Source of the DNA: Irpex lacteus
Taxonomy: Eukaryota; Basidiomycota; Agaricomycetes; Polyporales; Irpicaceae
Assembly: GCA_001986395.2 (NCBI GenBank)
Contig: MQVO02000002.1
Span: 620,001 to 684,000 of the forward strand
Direction of reading: 5' to 3'
DNA: 64,000 nucleotides
In this document: one piece after another, positions 52,926 through 64,000 of the stretch
Position numbering within the stretch: position 1 is the first letter of the stretch
Layout of the letters: the number at the start of each line of letters is the position of its first letter
Program-made: the position numbers and the translations under genes
The notes under the pieces: model-generated
Told to the model about the DNA's origin: nothing
The model's database searches: none
The model's input: the letters and a program-made list of their open reading frames with translations, nothing else

Positions 52926-54482
52926 GACAAGCAGCAGCTTGTGAAGATAGCACTCTCAGGTCATCTTGCTCTGAGGGCGGTCATTACAGCGATGTGCCTG
53001 AAAGCGTCTCTGTAATACGCGCAATGATTAGGATGCCAGAGTTGCTCCAACAAATGTTGCAGTCGCTGGGGACCATGGGAAATAGTATCCGACAGGACAC
53101 ATTGCACATAAGACGATCAGGCGTAGTTGATTAGGCCCGAGTCACTGTGAATTATTCCATACCAGAGGAGTTAGAAACAATGTATAGTGTTTGATAGGTA
53201 CGTGTATCGTACCTTCCTCTTGACGTGTGTCGCAGTGCCCCATCTTCGAAGGTCTGACATATCACCTGAAAAATGACATAAATATGATAGCACATCGGCT
53301 CCCAGTGAGAACGATTGATGTACAAGTGTTTATGGCCAGTGAATGCCGCGGAGCCAAGACAAAAGCACGCCCTTGCTGTCGGAGGTGGCGCTACTCAAGC
53401 AATAGATGTGACCCATCTGTTGAACAGAGTGTTGATTCGCGAGTAAAATATCAATCAAGTTAAGGCACCGCAGCTTATACGTCTTTCATTCCCAACACGC
53501 GAAAATCGAGGCTTCTTGCCGTCGTGGTAGTTTACTGTAGTAGAAACGGCCTCGCTTTGAGTCGCTTACAAAATGGAGCAGCGCTGACGATTCTGATAAG
53601 CCGTGAGTGAGCGACTGTTAAAATCAAAATGTTCAACACAACTCACGAGAGATACAGAAGACGTCCAAGATGCTTGCCCTCAAGTGTCAACTTGAAGCTT
53701 TATTGTTCGAGTTCCAGGACTGGTCGCTAATGAAGAGAAACGTCGAATACTGTGGTACACAGGTTCAAACTTCAACCGAATGATATCCAATAGCATAGAG
53801 AAACGATTGTCCAATACGCCGACCTTAATAGCTTGATGTCAGGACGATGTATAGGTAGAAGGATGTTTTCGAGGCGCCGGTACCGGACGCCTCGCGATGC
53901 TACTGCCCTATCGGGCAGTTAGCGCTGACTGTCGGGGCTTTGAAGACACTATTTTATAGCTTTAAAAGCAATACTTATAGCTAGTGCTGATATTTCAGCC
54001 TCTTATGTAGTGCAAAAAACATTTCCGTATGTGCTCACGTATAAGGACTGGCGTTGAGTGCACCCATGCGTGATACATAATATGGATGGCTACTTAAATT
54101 ACAAGCAATAACCTTACTCAGCTATTGCTTACTTAATGATAACGAAATCTTGCGAAATTGGTTCCCTCAGCCAGGGCAGCCCCGCCTCCGAGGCGGCACC
54201 GACTGGTCGTCTCTCTGCCCGTGACTGCGTTGACGTCGGCCCCCTCAATGCCACACAAGGCTCAAAGTCTGCATCAACGCAAGACTAGTACCTCAAACAC
54301 AGAGCTGCTTGTGCCTATATTACTGTTACTTTACCTGTGATTAACCCCCGAACCTCGAGAGCTACACTATCACCTTCTCTGCTGCTTACTATCACCATCA
54401 CCCGCCGCAGATCATTACGACACCTGAATAAGCGATACAACTGCCTCACGAAGTAATTAGAATACACAACTAATAGACCACC
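52926..54482. other. Intergenic with strong hairpins, ATG1 promoter
   Basis: About 1.55 kb without a supportable gene. It contains two adjacent perfect hairpins (53870-53918) and, on the right, the C-rich leader of ATG1. Confidence 0.45.
53870..53918. repeat. Two adjacent perfect hairpins
   Basis: CGAGGCG (53870-53876) pairs with CGCCTCG (53888-53894) around a loop that is itself the palindrome CCGGTACCGG. Nine bases later CTGCCC-TATC-GGGCAG (53903-53918) forms a second stem. The surrounding sequence is AT-rich, so these GC-rich stems stand out. No known element was recognised. Confidence 0.7.
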
Positions 54483-57400
54483 ATGCCGTCATCTGCGGTT
54501 GTGGCGAAGCGGACGACCAGCGCGAACGCAACCTCCGATACCACCACCAGGCCCGCTCAACTTCACCGGAGAGTCGAGGACGATGAGGTGCGGCCGTACG
54601 TGATTGTGAGCGACCTCGGAAAGGGTAGTTTTGCAACGGTGTACAGGGGTTACCACGAAGTGCGTCTTAGTCCATCTATAACCTTTGCTCGACGTCATCA
54701 GCCATGATACTGACGATCATATGTTGGTTGGCTGGTGAGTAGGAGACGCATACGCCTGTGGCTATCAAGACTGTCAACCGGAATGGGCTGAGCCAGAAGC
54801 TGTTCGAGAATCTGCGGGGGGAGATTGAGATCCTCAAGAACCTGTCGCACAGGCATATCACTCGGCTGCTCGACCTTGTCGTGAGTTATCCCTGTCTTCC
54901 GCCTCACTCAGAGCTCAGGATAACTGAACGTCGCGTCTGTTTTGTAGTATGGCGAACGAAATATATACCTCATCATCGAGTTCTGCGCGGGAGGCGATCT
55001 ATCGAATTACATCAAGAAGCGGGGAAAGGTGGAAGGGCTGGAGTATGTACCTTCGCCTGGTGCTGCTCCGACGTACTATCCACATCCACCGACGGGAGGG
55101 CTGAACGAGGTTGTGGTAAGGAGCTTCTTGAGACAATTAGGTGCGCTGTATGCACGTCTCGACTTTGAATCGTACGTACTGATCAGCTCTGTGTAGCTCG
55201 CGCACTCAAGTTCTTGCGGAAGAAGACTCTCATACATAGAGATCTTAAACCACAGGTACGTTACGTTTCAGCTTTTTGGGTACATGCACTTATCTCTCCG
55301 TATAGAATCTTCTACTCACTCCTGCTTCTCCGTCTGACTTGGAGCGCGGCCATCCGTTAGGAGTTCCCATCCTGAAGGTGGCAGACTTTGGCTTCGCACG
55401 TTCTCTCTCTCCAGCCATGATGGCAGAGACGCTCTGCGGTTCACCGTGCGTCTCCCCTTATTGCGTCCAACTCATGATCACTCACTCACTATGTCTCGTA
55501 GACTATACATGGCTCCCGAGATCCTCTGCGGCGAAAAGTACGGCGAGAAAGTGGACATCTGGTCCGTCGGCGCCGTCCTCTACGAAATGGCCGTTGGCAT
55601 CCCGCCCTTCCGAGCACAAAACCACGTCGAACTCACCAAGAAGATCAACCAGTCCAAAGGCATCAAGTTCCCCGACGAAGACCCCCGCGCACTCGCACGC
55701 GCGCAAGCCAACGGCGACACGATCGCCGTCGTGCCGGATGACATCAAGAAGCTTATTAGGAGTTTGTTGAAGCGCATTCCGGCGGAGAGGTACTCGTTTG
55801 AGCAATTTTTTGCGAGTGCTGCGATGGAGAATTCAAAATTCCCGAGGCCGATCAGGGATGCGCCGCCCCCGCCGACGGCGGAGGACGATGAGAATCTCAA
55901 TGGCAGTCAGGGGCAGGGGGGTATTCCCGAGCATCATAGGGTGATCCCGCCTGAGGTGTTGGACCCGAAGGCTATAATTCCGCCGAGCAAGTTTAATTTC
56001 AGAAGAAGGGAGTCGGCTGCTCCGGAGAGGTGCGTTACATCGTGCTGGGTTACGTTGTGTGTAGGTATGTCGCTGACCAGGTCATATTATGTTAGTGCTG
56101 AATCTGCTAGTCCGCGGTTGACGGCTTCTCCTGCTAGTAATACAAAGCCACTGCCTAAACCTGCCACTACTGAGGTTATACCGGGAGAGACTGAGGAGGA
56201 CGGGATATTACGAAGAGAGTATGTTCTAGTGGACGAGGGCCCGGCGGTCGAGTTTCACAAGAAAGTAGACGGTATGTCTTGTCATCCTCACTGCCTCACC
56301 TGTGACGTGCTCATTCGGCTTCTTTTTCAGAAATACACGCCACTCGTAGACGTTCGACAGTAGAGCAGCGCAGACCCACGCTATCGCCCACCGACCAAGC
56401 CAGCCCAACCCCCTTCCCCCATACGAACCTCCAGAAAGCTCAGTCCCCATCAGCTTCCCCCCACCACCAAATCCAAACCTCCCGCCACTCTCCGGCTCAC
56501 CCTCCAGCGCAGGCTCCCGCACCGGCTCGAATCCACTCACCCGCGCACTGAACCTCGCGTCCAAGAAGTTATTCGGTACCACTACCCCGCCTTCTGTGCG
56601 GACGTCGCCGAATTACCGTGAGTACATGTCTGCGAGTCCGAGGAGACAGCATATTATCACGATGCGGAGTGGCGGCGGTGGGAGTGGGAGTGCCGGTGGG
56701 CTGGGGTTGGACGTGGATGGGATGAGGGAACCGCTGGAGGATCAGCTGCTTGAGGGCCTGGAGGAGTTGGCGCAGAAGACGGATGTGTTGGCACATTGGG
56801 CGGACGAGATGTATGACTATGTGAAAGGTATACCGAAGAGTGAGTTTCATTCCCTTTCTCTCGTAAACCTCTTGTTCAAACAAATACTGACGGCTTGTCA
56901 GAACCTTTGCCTGATCCGAACAAGTTTGTGCGGCTGGAGAGCGAGACTGAACGCCAGGCGCGGCAGAGACGCGAGCTGGAGATCCAGGCGGAGTATAACG
57001 CCGTGACTTGTGTGGCGTTGTACATGCTCTTGATGTCGTTCGCGCAGAAGGGGATTGATAAGCTGCGGGATCATCATGAGCATATGCAGATGCGGGATCC
57101 GGATGGGGAGTACGAGGTCAGTGAGGGGTTCGACGAAGGTGAGTTTTCGTGCATCTATTTGAGAGGTAGAGTCACTGATGGTTGACGGTGGATGTGGTGT
57201 AGCTTTGACATGGTTCAAGGAGCAGTTCATCAAGTGTCATGATCGTGCGGCTCTTGTGAAGACGTGGTTGCCGGCGCAGTATTCGGGCCCTCCGACGTTC
57301 CTCGATCAACTTGTTTACGACCGTGCGCTCACCTTGGTAAGCAGATCTTCTTGCTGACAATTATATTCAATTGATCGGTTTTTGTAGAGTAAGACGGCTG

Positions 57401-57806
57401 CTCGGAAGGAGCTCTTGGACCAAGCGAGTACGCCAGACGAGTGTGAGAAGTTGTACGAGGAGTCGCTGTGGTGCCTGTATGCCCTACAGGATGATCTTCT
57501 ACAGACAGATAATCCATTCATGGAAGAGGATCGGACTACTATTGCTACATGTGCGTCTTATTTCGATGTTTTTCACTCGAAGCGTTCTGACTTGGGTAAT
57601 TTCTGTTAGGGATCAAACGAACCAAGCTCCGCCTCGTTCGCTGCCGCGTCCGCATGGGCATGACCGACCGCGAACGTCTCAAAGACGCACGGCTAGACAA
57701 GAACTTAGACGACGTGCAACACGATCCGGCACCCTGGGACGTAGCGAACCTATCTAGACGGGGTTCGGCTTCTTCAAGACGGTCTTCAATACCAGGTCGC
57801 CCTTGA
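54483..57806 (+). CDS. ATG1: Serine/threonine protein kinase Atg1 (autophagy initiation)
   Basis: Twelve exons, 54483-54659, 54743-54880, 54948-55140, 55197-55255, 55306-55445, 55502-56029, 56096-56271, 56366-56839, 56902-57138, 57203-57336, 57388-57550 and 57610-57806, give 871 residues. The kinase domain shows [32 protein letters not shown] and YMAPEIL. The insert [20 protein letters not shown] is typical of Atg1/ULK. The linker has [14 protein letters not shown], and the C-terminal early-autophagy-targeting region carries the helical segment [17 protein letters not shown]. Atg1 starts autophagosome formation with Atg13 and Atg17. Exon 8 is uncertain: a stronger acceptor at 56330 shifts the frame, and only 56365 keeps it open. 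Confidence 0.9.
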
Positions 57807-58287
57807 TACCCGCTCACTAATTATATTCCCATGATGGCGTAGATTCGCTGTCTCTTTCTTTGTCTCGCGTTTTCCTTTCATTCTCATTTTATTGCATCGA
57901 CTGCTCTCGGTATATCGGAATTTGGTGTGTATAGTTCTATGGACGGACTGGGATTTTCTGTCTCCTTTCCAAGCTTCTCTCGTTTCTTATGTATTCATGC
58001 ATTTTTTCGTTGTACATCTTTCCCACACATCTATCCTAAGTATATGTACCCTATCATTGTACTTTCACTTCCTGTCATCCTGTACATTTCTGTCATATTA
58101 TGCAACTGGATTCTGTTCGTCATCTTGTGATTCCGCATGAGCTCGGAAACGACCGAAATATAACTGCCCGATCGGGAAATGGCTTCGCGTGTAAGTGGCA
58201 CAGGCGCCTGACACTAGCTTGACTTTCACGCTGTCTCTCACAACTTCTCTATCACGTTGCTTGTCCCTATATCTCTCAGCCCATGAA
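57807..58287. other. Intergenic between ATG1 and ORC5
   Basis: About 480 bases, T/C-rich on the plus strand, holding the ATG1 3' end and the ORC5 promoter. No other feature recognised. Confidence 0.4.
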
Positions 58288-60223
58288 ATGGACCAAGGTT
58301 TCGACTTGGCAGTCTCCCACCTCACCTCTCTTCTCACAACCTACCCACCGCCCTTCATCCACATCCACGATCCCTCAACACCCCACCTCGCTGCACCTGC
58401 ACTGACCGCCGCTCTCGCCGCCCTACGAACATCCACTACCTCTACTATCAAGCTACTGTACGCCGCAATTGACGCGATCGAATGCTTCAACGCGCGTATC
58501 TTCTACGATACCGTTCTGAACGCGCTGGCCGAGTGGGAGCCTGAGTGGGATGACGGATGTAGAAATTGGACGGGAGAGGAGAACGCGACGGGGCAGAGAT
58601 ATAATGAGAGCTTGGATGGGTTTTTGCGCGGTCTACGGGCGGTGCAGGCGTCGGTTAGAGGGTCTGGCAGCCAGGTCAATGGGAATGGGAAAGGCAAGGC
58701 ACGAGAGGACGCCGGAAGTGATGAAGACACGCGACTTGTCATACTGATAGAACGCGCCGAACGACTGAAAGAGTCCATGCCAGACATTTTGGTGCCTTTG
58801 GCGCGTCTACGCGAGCTGGTGAGTGTCTCCTGTCATGTGCGAGCGAGTACGATGCGAATTTCGACAGGACAGTCCAGGACGGAGGTCACTTTGATATTGT
58901 TGTCGGATGTGAGTTGGGAGCAGCTCAAGCCTCCTCTCGGTGCTGCGCCCGATCCGTACTACATCGACATCGGGCCTCTGTCCAAGCAAGGTACGTCTAC
59001 GTCGGTACTACGAGTGTCCATATCCAGCATGGCGTTGACAACCTCTTCATCTTTTCGAAGCTGTGCTGCGACGGCTCGAGTCGCTTTACCCAGTATCACA
59101 TGACGGAGACGAGACGTACAGCCCAACGCTCCGACCTCTACACGCGCACTTCGTGGCTACAGTCTACAGCATCTGCTCTCCCTACACCACAGACCCACAC
59201 GAGCTCGCATACATCGCAGCCGCCCAATGGCCCGCATTCGTTCGTCCTATCTTGGACGAGCACCACCAGCGAGTCGACAAACATCGTCGGGCGCGGGATG
59301 AGGAACGCGAGTGCGAGGGAGAGGGAGAGGGAGAGGAAGAGATACGCGTGGATTTGGAGCTGCAGCCGCCAACAGAAGACATCCGTATGCGCCTCACACG
59401 CCTCTTCACACCCTCCATCACAGCAGCCCTCGACACACTCTACCCCCGTCAGAGCTTCGCACACGCCTGGGCAGCCGCCAACGCTCCCCCGCCCAACCTC
59501 CTCTCCATACCGCCTAGGAACCTCCCGTCGATCCCTATTCACAAACCTCAGGACCAAGATCTAAATAGCGTGCTCACGACTTTGCCGAGGATGGCAAAGT
59601 TCATCCTCGTGGCGGCGTTCATCGCGAGTCATAACCCGTCCAAGACGGATATGAGGATGTTTGGACGGGGGCCCGACGAACGGCGGAAGAGGAGACGGGG
59701 TGGGAGTCCGAGGAAGGTGTCGGCTAAGAACGCTGCTGTCAAAGTATGCATATGTCTCTTCTGGCTTTATGTCTGCTATTGATTGATTCTACGAGCACGT
59801 TTGCTGATGATTGTTGGTCAATGCGTGGATGTAGATCCCACAACGCCTCCTGGGCCCTCTAGCGTTCCCTTTAGACCGCATGATCGCCATCCTCGGGGTC
59901 CTACTCGAGGAAAACGACGCAGACCACCGTCCGCCTGCACCTGAGTACACCATCCCAGGTGAATACACCGAGATGGAGATCAGCCGACTTGCTGTGTTCT
60001 CGCAGGTACGCATCCTCTTTCCTTAACTATTGCATGTACACTGATATTTACGCGGCGGTAGGTGGCGGAACTGGCGGCGGCTCATTTATTGTACCAGACG
60101 TCCCCTGCAGATAAACTAGAGATGTCTTCTGTGTTCAAGTGTGCGGTCGGGTATGATGTTGCACTGGGGCTGGCGAGAGAGGTTGTTGTGCCGCTGAATG
60201 ATCTTCTTTGGGATCCTGTGTAG
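58288..60223 (+). CDS. ORC5: Origin recognition complex subunit 5
   Basis: Exons 58288-58818, 58873-58990, 59061-59743, 59835-60005 and 60062-60223 give 554 residues in phase. The N-terminal AAA-like region has YPPPFIHIHDPS, LLYAAIDAIECFNARIFYDT and the Walker B-like RLVILIERAERLKES, followed by the sensor-type VTLILLSDVSWEQL. The C-terminal ORC5 domain has MAKFILVAAFIASHNPSKTD, the basic stretch RRKRRRGGSPRK and FPLDRMIAILGVLLEE. A classical Walker A loop is not evident, as in other basidiomycete sequences that I recall. ORC binds replication origins and loads MCM helicase in the nucleus. The first intron ends at 58872, not at the earlier AG, because only that keeps the frame. Confidence 0.85.
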
Positions 60224-61114
60224 GTACTATACTACTTACTCCAGGTCCTATTCATGCGGATCTTGATGAGAATGCTCCATGTACATTCAGGTTCGATGAT
60301 CTGCATAATACAGGGCACATAGCATGTACTAGCTCTTTCGATCATAAGTACATTGGGTGGAAGAAAAATGAACGACGAAATCAAGCCTGAGCTATAGCGA
60401 AGCACAAAGGGATATCATGTATAGGCCGGGAGAGATGGAAGTAAGACAAGAAAATCCAACTGCCACCCCCACTAACCCCTCCTCTACCTCCCGTCACCAT
60501 TTCGTCGTCGGACCATGCATCGTCTCATAGTTTTACCCGCTACCCCACCACCCCTTGGCACTCAGGTCGTGCAGTCCACTTTTAAAAGGCGATGGTACCT
60601 TCCGTTCGCTCATCTTCCTGTCCGGGCCGCACGAGGTAGGCAGTGGGACTCGCACATGTAGATGTCATAGGTGTTGTTAGTGGTGTGGAGAGGTGGATGA
60701 TGAGCGGTATCTGGCAAAGCATTCGCGTCCGAAGGCGTCGGTGAGGGTCATACCGTCGCCTGGATTTTCTTGACATCCACGCAACTCAGGCTGCGACGCG
60801 GAGTCACTTGCGGCAATGAGGGATAACGACGTGTCGAACGAGCAGGATGGGGTAATGTGTGAGTTCTAGGTGAATCTTCGTTGGAAATTGACAACGAGCT
60901 TCTTTGAGAGTTCAACTGAGCTGATCTTTGGGATTTGCATAGGAGCATAGTGACGAGATATGGGGAAGCGAGATATTCAGCGTCTGCATAGTCACCAGAG
61001 ATTTACTAGGTATCACTAACCTTCCACAGAGTAGACGACACAGCCTATTAGACCATAGGAACATGACCGTATGCATCTGCATCTGCAGCAAGCGTTCGGT
61101 TAACTCGTTGGATC
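60224..61114. other. Intergenic, no gene seen
   Basis: About 0.9 kb. Short minus-strand frames here have no motif or splice support. Confidence 0.4.
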
Positions 61115-62645
61115 CTATACCGATGGCCGCCGGGAGTAACACGGCGTACCTCCTACATCGGCCAACGACACAAAATCCGCTGCACGATAGCTCCAATTGT
61201 TCGCCCAGTAGAACAGAGCGATACGCCCATTGAGCTTGTCCAATGCTGCACGTTGCGCCTCCATGAATTGAACGAGATGATCATGGCTTTCAAACTCCAG
61301 TTGCAATCGGATGAACCCTGTTTGTGCAGCACAAAGTCCCACTATTTCTGCCCAAGGGTAGGCCACGGAGTTCGGCAGCCCGCTCGATGAGCGGCCTGCG
61401 GTAGAGGATTCCCTATTAAATGAGGTACATGCGCAGAGTACAGAGATATGGTCGACGACTATAGGATGACTACCATCTGTGACTGGGAGCACCATCTGTG
61501 TGCTATAGAGTGAAAGGTTTATTTTATCAAGGTCCGCCGTGAGTTCGTCAGTGACAGGCTCATATTCTCGAATCCTGATGCTGCATATATAGCACTGGAC
61601 TGGAAACATAGTAAGTTACTATGAACTCTTCAAATGAACGGATGCGTTACTCACATGCTGGGATGCCCTTGGGTGAGATACCAGCGAGTGGGCGTTTCGG
61701 AGCGCAATGGCCGAGTTGAAAGATCGGGTTTCTGTATCCATGGCAAAGAGACTTGCAGGTGTCCAAGATAACTCGCTGAGCTGATGGAAGGATTTGTAGT
61801 GTTTGTGAACGCCCGCCCCCAATGTACCCTGAGGCCCAGGGGACAGTAATTTGTAGCCTGGAAAAGCGATGCACAATGCTAGCGAAAGCGAGCCAGGCCG
61901 TTTCTGCGATATACGCTGAGCTGTGTAATACTATTACATGGATAGGCAAATAGAGAGACATGTCCAGCGGATCTCTGGTGAGTGGACCACTCTCGAAAGA
62001 TGGCTGCCCATACCATGTGACGTTCGCCAAATTGAGAACCTCGCAATAGTAGAACTTATGGAGGAGGGATGTGAGGTCGCTATGAGTCACAAACCGAGGT
62101 TTGTTAATTGCGAGATGTGAACACTGCAAACACGATGAGGGAGGAGTTCGAGGGAGAGAGGCAAAGAGACGTTGAGACGTTGAACGCTGTGAGCTAGTGG
62201 CAAGGTTGGAAGAGTCGTCGATATAAAAGCGAACCTTGGTCCTAGGCGATGTCCAGCATGGAAATGATGGCCAGGATTCAAACAATGCAGAGAAGGATGA
62301 CTGCAGACGAACCAGATGAAGCCACGGCCGATCCCCTACACGCTGCACCAGAGTGGCGCTGCTCATATGCTGTGAGATTGGCAAAAATTTCGTCGGCGTG
62401 TTCACCACCAACGCCAGGAATGCGCGCATGTCCTCGTAACTCTTAATACACACTATGCAGAAGAGCTGCCAGCGGCAGATGTGAGCCCAGTAGACACAGG
62501 TGAGCGAACACGCTGTGATATTCTTGATAGCTTCTTTCCGATTCGGCACTGTCGTGCCAAGATCGAGCAACTTGTAAGCATCCTCGCATACGTCGAAGAG
62601 GATTCGCCGAATCAGCTCAGGTGGTATGTCGGCCCCAGTAGCCAT
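61115..62645 (-). CDS. F-box-type protein, two exons
   Basis: Exons 62645-61655 and 61599-61115 give 491 residues. The F-box-like start is DIPPELIRRILFDVCEDA with ITACSLTCVYWAHICRWQLF. It continues with IKSYEDMRAFLALVVNTPTK, a pattern common in agaricomycete F-box proteins. The middle has weak Leu-rich repeats (YCEVLNLANVTWYG). The 55-nt intron has donor GTGAGT and acceptor TTTCCAG, and phase is kept. The C-terminal end after residue 330 is less certain, since another intron could shorten exon 2. The substrate is unknown. Confidence 0.7.
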
Positions 62646-63367
62646 GAGCTGTCTGTGGTGTTTCTAGGGTGGATTAAGCAATTGAGGGTAGCTCTCTTTA
62701 GTATGCGTAGCGTGATTGAATTGAGTTGCAACTCACCACGGAGACTGGGATATGTGCTGATACAGCAGAAGCTATCCAGAGACGCAAGCTATGTGTCAAA
62801 TGTTGGGGGTCGACTTGGGATGAAGGCGAGAGGCAAGGTCCAATGATGGGGCCCGTGGCAATCCATCCTTATCTGCCTCTGATGAGCCCAGATCGGCCCT
62901 GTAGCGCCCATCCCCAGCTTCGCTATTGCAGCCTTGGTTTCTTGATTTCACAGCGATCACCTGACTGTTTCGAAATTATGAAACACAACACCCATATACC
63001 GGCACCATCCTCATCGCATTCAGCACTCCTAATATAGTTTGTATCATAGCGTAGATCACATAGTACTTATCTGTGTAATACACATGTCTCCTTCGGGAAG
63101 GTGAACAACGAAGTAAGCCTTTGAAAGTGAAATATTAATTGTCAGCGAACTTAGGCAAAGTGACGGAGAAGTAAGTGTGCTCGTACATGTCTCGCTGGCG
63201 CCAATGTTGATGAGAGGCTCTCATTCTCTCTTATGCACGAGGATCTTCACTTTTGATGAAGTCGGCAGTGTAGCTGGGCTCGATGAACGAAAATTACATA
63301 CAGGTCAGCCTTAATAATACTACCACACCGCAAAGATAAGAGGGCTTACATTGATTAAAAACGACGC
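62646..63367. other. Intergenic, no gene seen
   Basis: About 720 bases without a recognisable coding or structural feature, AT-richer towards the right. Confidence 0.4.
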
Positions 63368-63638
63368 TCATGCTCCAACCGTCAATATTTCAATGACAGA
63401 CTGGAACTCTTCATCTCCGGTTTGCGAGACAACGTCGAACGCGAGGTAGCTGGGGATGTCGCGCATCATCGTCTATAATACCAGTGAATTATTAGCTACG
63501 ATTAATTGAACAACGAGCAGGAAAGAGACAAACTAGCTCGCAGCTCGGTATTAATTTCCGTCGCCTTAGCCCATCCGTCGGCAAGAGAGCGTTCGTAGGG
63601 TTTAAGTGACAATGCGCAATGCCTTGGCGGTGGATGTA
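63368..63638 (-). CDS. 3' part of a kinase-like gene, partial
   Basis: Two 105-base exons (63638-63534 and 63472-63368) join in phase 0 and end in TGA. The first reads YIHRQGIAHCHLNPTNALL, which looks like the catalytic loop of a protein kinase with the usual Asp replaced by His (HCHLN instead of HxDLN). The second reads PSYLAFDVVSQTGDEEF and shows no DFG or APE motif. Upstream exons toward the right edge could not be fixed. It may be an inactive kinase-like protein or a decayed copy; the evidence is thin. Confidence 0.35.
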
Positions 63639-64000
63639 CTAAATATCAAAACGAAAGATGAGCGTTCTGCTGGGCACGATGAATAATCCCGGACCTACCG
63701 CCAACGCGTTACTTACTATAGCTGGTAGGAAATGTGTCGAGTTTCGTCCTCGGCTCCCGGAGAACCCGGGCTTAGCAAGTAAGGAAAGAATGGTCGTAAG
63801 TAATCGAAATCACGTATCGAGATCTTTCCTCTTGAGGACGTATTATCTACGAAACAGCCATCAGCACGGGCCATCTAATCTTAGACACCAGTGAAAACTC
63901 GCTACCCTAGAGGCTCTCCACATTAATGTCGGCGGTATAACTGGTGGTACACACGGAAATTCAGCCTCCCAACTGATGAGAATGAATTGCACGCATACAT
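63639..64000. other. Right edge, no gene model
   Basis: The last 360 bases probably contain upstream exons or introns of the kinase-like gene on the minus strand, but frames are short and no junctions could be trusted. Confidence 0.3.

Noticed and set aside
59182..59557. Minus-strand frames rich in Cys, Ser and Leu
   Set aside because: Shadows of ORC5 exon 3.
1..64000. tRNA, rRNA, CRISPR or prokaryotic operons
   Set aside because: No cloverleaf, rRNA core or regularly spaced repeats were seen, and the spliced gene structure is eukaryotic.

Overview
The window reads as nuclear DNA of a basidiomycete fungus of the mushroom/polypore class (Agaricomycetes). Genes are dense and cut by many 35-95 nt GT-AG introns. 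Housekeeping genes are recognisable (EMC2, ribosomal protein eS30, ATG1, ORC5), together with families typical of these fungi: aryl-alcohol dehydrogenase, F-box proteins, cupredoxin proteins and lineage-specific polytopic membrane proteins. All families were assigned by reading the translations; no database was searched. Most gene models were built by hand from splice signals and checked for reading-frame phase across every junction.

1-16.9 kb is an accessory block. A very large reading frame runs off the left edge (1-2135, minus). It is followed by three spliced genes of unknown function (5150-6023 minus, 6386-7697 minus, 8015-9104 plus) and a giant Helitron replicase/helicase gene with a fused C-terminal cysteine-peptidase-like domain (9151-16251 minus). 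The clustering suggests a large mobile element or a nesting site for them, but no element termini could be fixed.

17-23 kb holds EMC2, eS30 and a 15-exon secreted protein made of five tandem cupredoxin domains, built by repeating one exon cassette.

24-53 kb is dominated by a family of seven-helix membrane proteins sharing one 9-exon architecture. There are two plus-strand copies (24.0 and 26.3 kb), decayed remnants (39.2-41.0 kb) and three minus-strand copies (45.9, 49.0 and 51.4 kb), one of which has a C-terminal frameshift. Between them lie an FMN-dependent alpha-hydroxy-acid oxidase/dehydrogenase gene, a Lys-rich unknown gene, an F-box gene and an aryl-alcohol dehydrogenase gene. The FMN enzyme gene is split by a complete, apparently young Tad1-like LINE (29462-35601). 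The LINE landed on the splice donor of intron 3, and its 13-bp target-site duplication spans that donor.

54-64 kb carries ATG1 (autophagy kinase) and ORC5 (origin recognition), then a second F-box gene and a partial kinase-like gene at the right edge. No rRNA, tRNA or CRISPR was seen.
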